Shown here in pieces: positions 63,913 through 64,000 of a DNA stretch of 64,000 nucleotides; within the stretch, counting starts at the first letter, position 1, and each line of letters begins with the position of its first letter. The notes under the pieces are model-generated. The model worked only from the letters and a program-made list of their open reading frames with translations. It had not been told where the DNA came from and made no database searches. A program made the position numbers and the translations under genes. The stretch lies in contig NZ_KB898354.1 in the NCBI RefSeq assembly GCF_000377565.1, positions 1 through 64,000 of the forward strand. The letters are read 5' to 3'. The DNA is from Rhizobium sp. 2MFCol3.1 (GTDB lineage: Bacteria; Pseudomonadota; Alphaproteobacteria; Rhizobiales; Rhizobiaceae).

Positions 63913-64000
63913 ATGACGGTTTCGGAAAACAGGGTTGCGATCGTGACCGGCGCCTCCAGAGGCATCGGTGCGGCAATTGCCGATCGGCTTGCACGCGACG
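63913..64000 (+). CDS. Short-chain dehydrogenase/reductase, partial (runs off the window)
   Basis: The visible 29 codons encode the classic SDR start: VAIVTGASRGIGAAIA, with the TGxxxGIG cofactor-binding motif. AGGAG precedes the ATG at 63913. It is probably controlled by the divergent LysR regulator. The rest of the gene is outside the window. Confidence 0.85.
   Translation, partial: MTVSENRVAIVTGASRGIGAAIADRLARD

Overview
The window looks like chromosome (or a large replicon) of a member of the Rhizobiaceae (Rhizobium / Agrobacterium / Sinorhizobium relatives). The main support is an almost complete succinoglycan exo cluster in rhizobial gene order, together with a Porin_2-type outer-membrane porin, an IS66-type insertion sequence, GC-rich codon use and Rrf2/LysR/MarR regulators typical of alphaproteobacteria. 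I saw no rRNA, tRNA or CRISPR array.

Layout. 1-286 is the end of an IS66-family element that has cut off the 3' end of an MFS transporter gene (to 1318). 1507-3825 carries an exported double carboxymuconolactone decarboxylase/cupin protein and a zinc alcohol dehydrogenase. 4211-7316 is a tight five-gene operon (two paralogous nucleotidyltransferases, a GDPD-like protein, a HAD hydrolase and a cupin) that looks like an uncharacterised activated-precursor or glycan-decoration pathway; a convergent unknown gene follows. 9018-17743 is the most unusual part: a 1745-residue protein made almost entirely of octapeptide repeats, followed on the same strand by a SPINDLY/OGT-type (GT41-like) protein O-glycosyltransferase and a UDP-galactopyranose mutase. 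18076-21222 is a periplasmic methionine sulfoxide repair operon (Tat-type MsrB, DipZ-like electron carrier with a Met-rich linker, anchored MsrA). 21541-25348 is a three-subunit GMC dehydrogenase / cytochrome c complex. 25705-37313 is mostly housekeeping and stress functions (dimethylglycine/sarcosine dehydrogenase-like protein, ZntB-like transporter, two Rrf2 regulators, porin, orphan PntA-like protein, glutamine-dependent NAD synthetase, PPP phosphatase).

37314-53894 is the exo cluster: exoP, exoO, exoM, an exoL-exoA read-through fusion, exoK, exoH on the minus strand; exoW on the plus strand; exoU and exoX on the minus strand; exoYFQ and exoZ on the plus strand. All seven sugar transferases expected for the succinoglycan octasaccharide (Y, A, L, M, O, U, W) are present, with the succinyl (exoH) and acetyl (exoZ) transferases, polymerase/export parts (exoP, exoQ, exoF) and glycanase (exoK). 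exoN, exoI, exoT (flippase) and exoV (pyruvyl transferase) are absent from the positions where they lie in Sinorhizobium. 53889-61941 holds two divergent drug-efflux systems (RND pump/adaptor; MarR-EmrA-EmrB), and the window ends with an alkyladenine glycosylase, a small conserved protein, a LysR regulator and the start of a divergent short-chain dehydrogenase with a perfect 10-bp inverted repeat between them.

The best candidate for an undescribed system is 9018-16518 (possibly to 17743): a giant Ser/Thr-rich protein with three nested repeat periods (8 residues; 136 residues = exactly 408 bp repeated without any length change; and a rough two-type alternation of the 136-residue blocks), next to a dedicated-looking O-glycosyltransferase.
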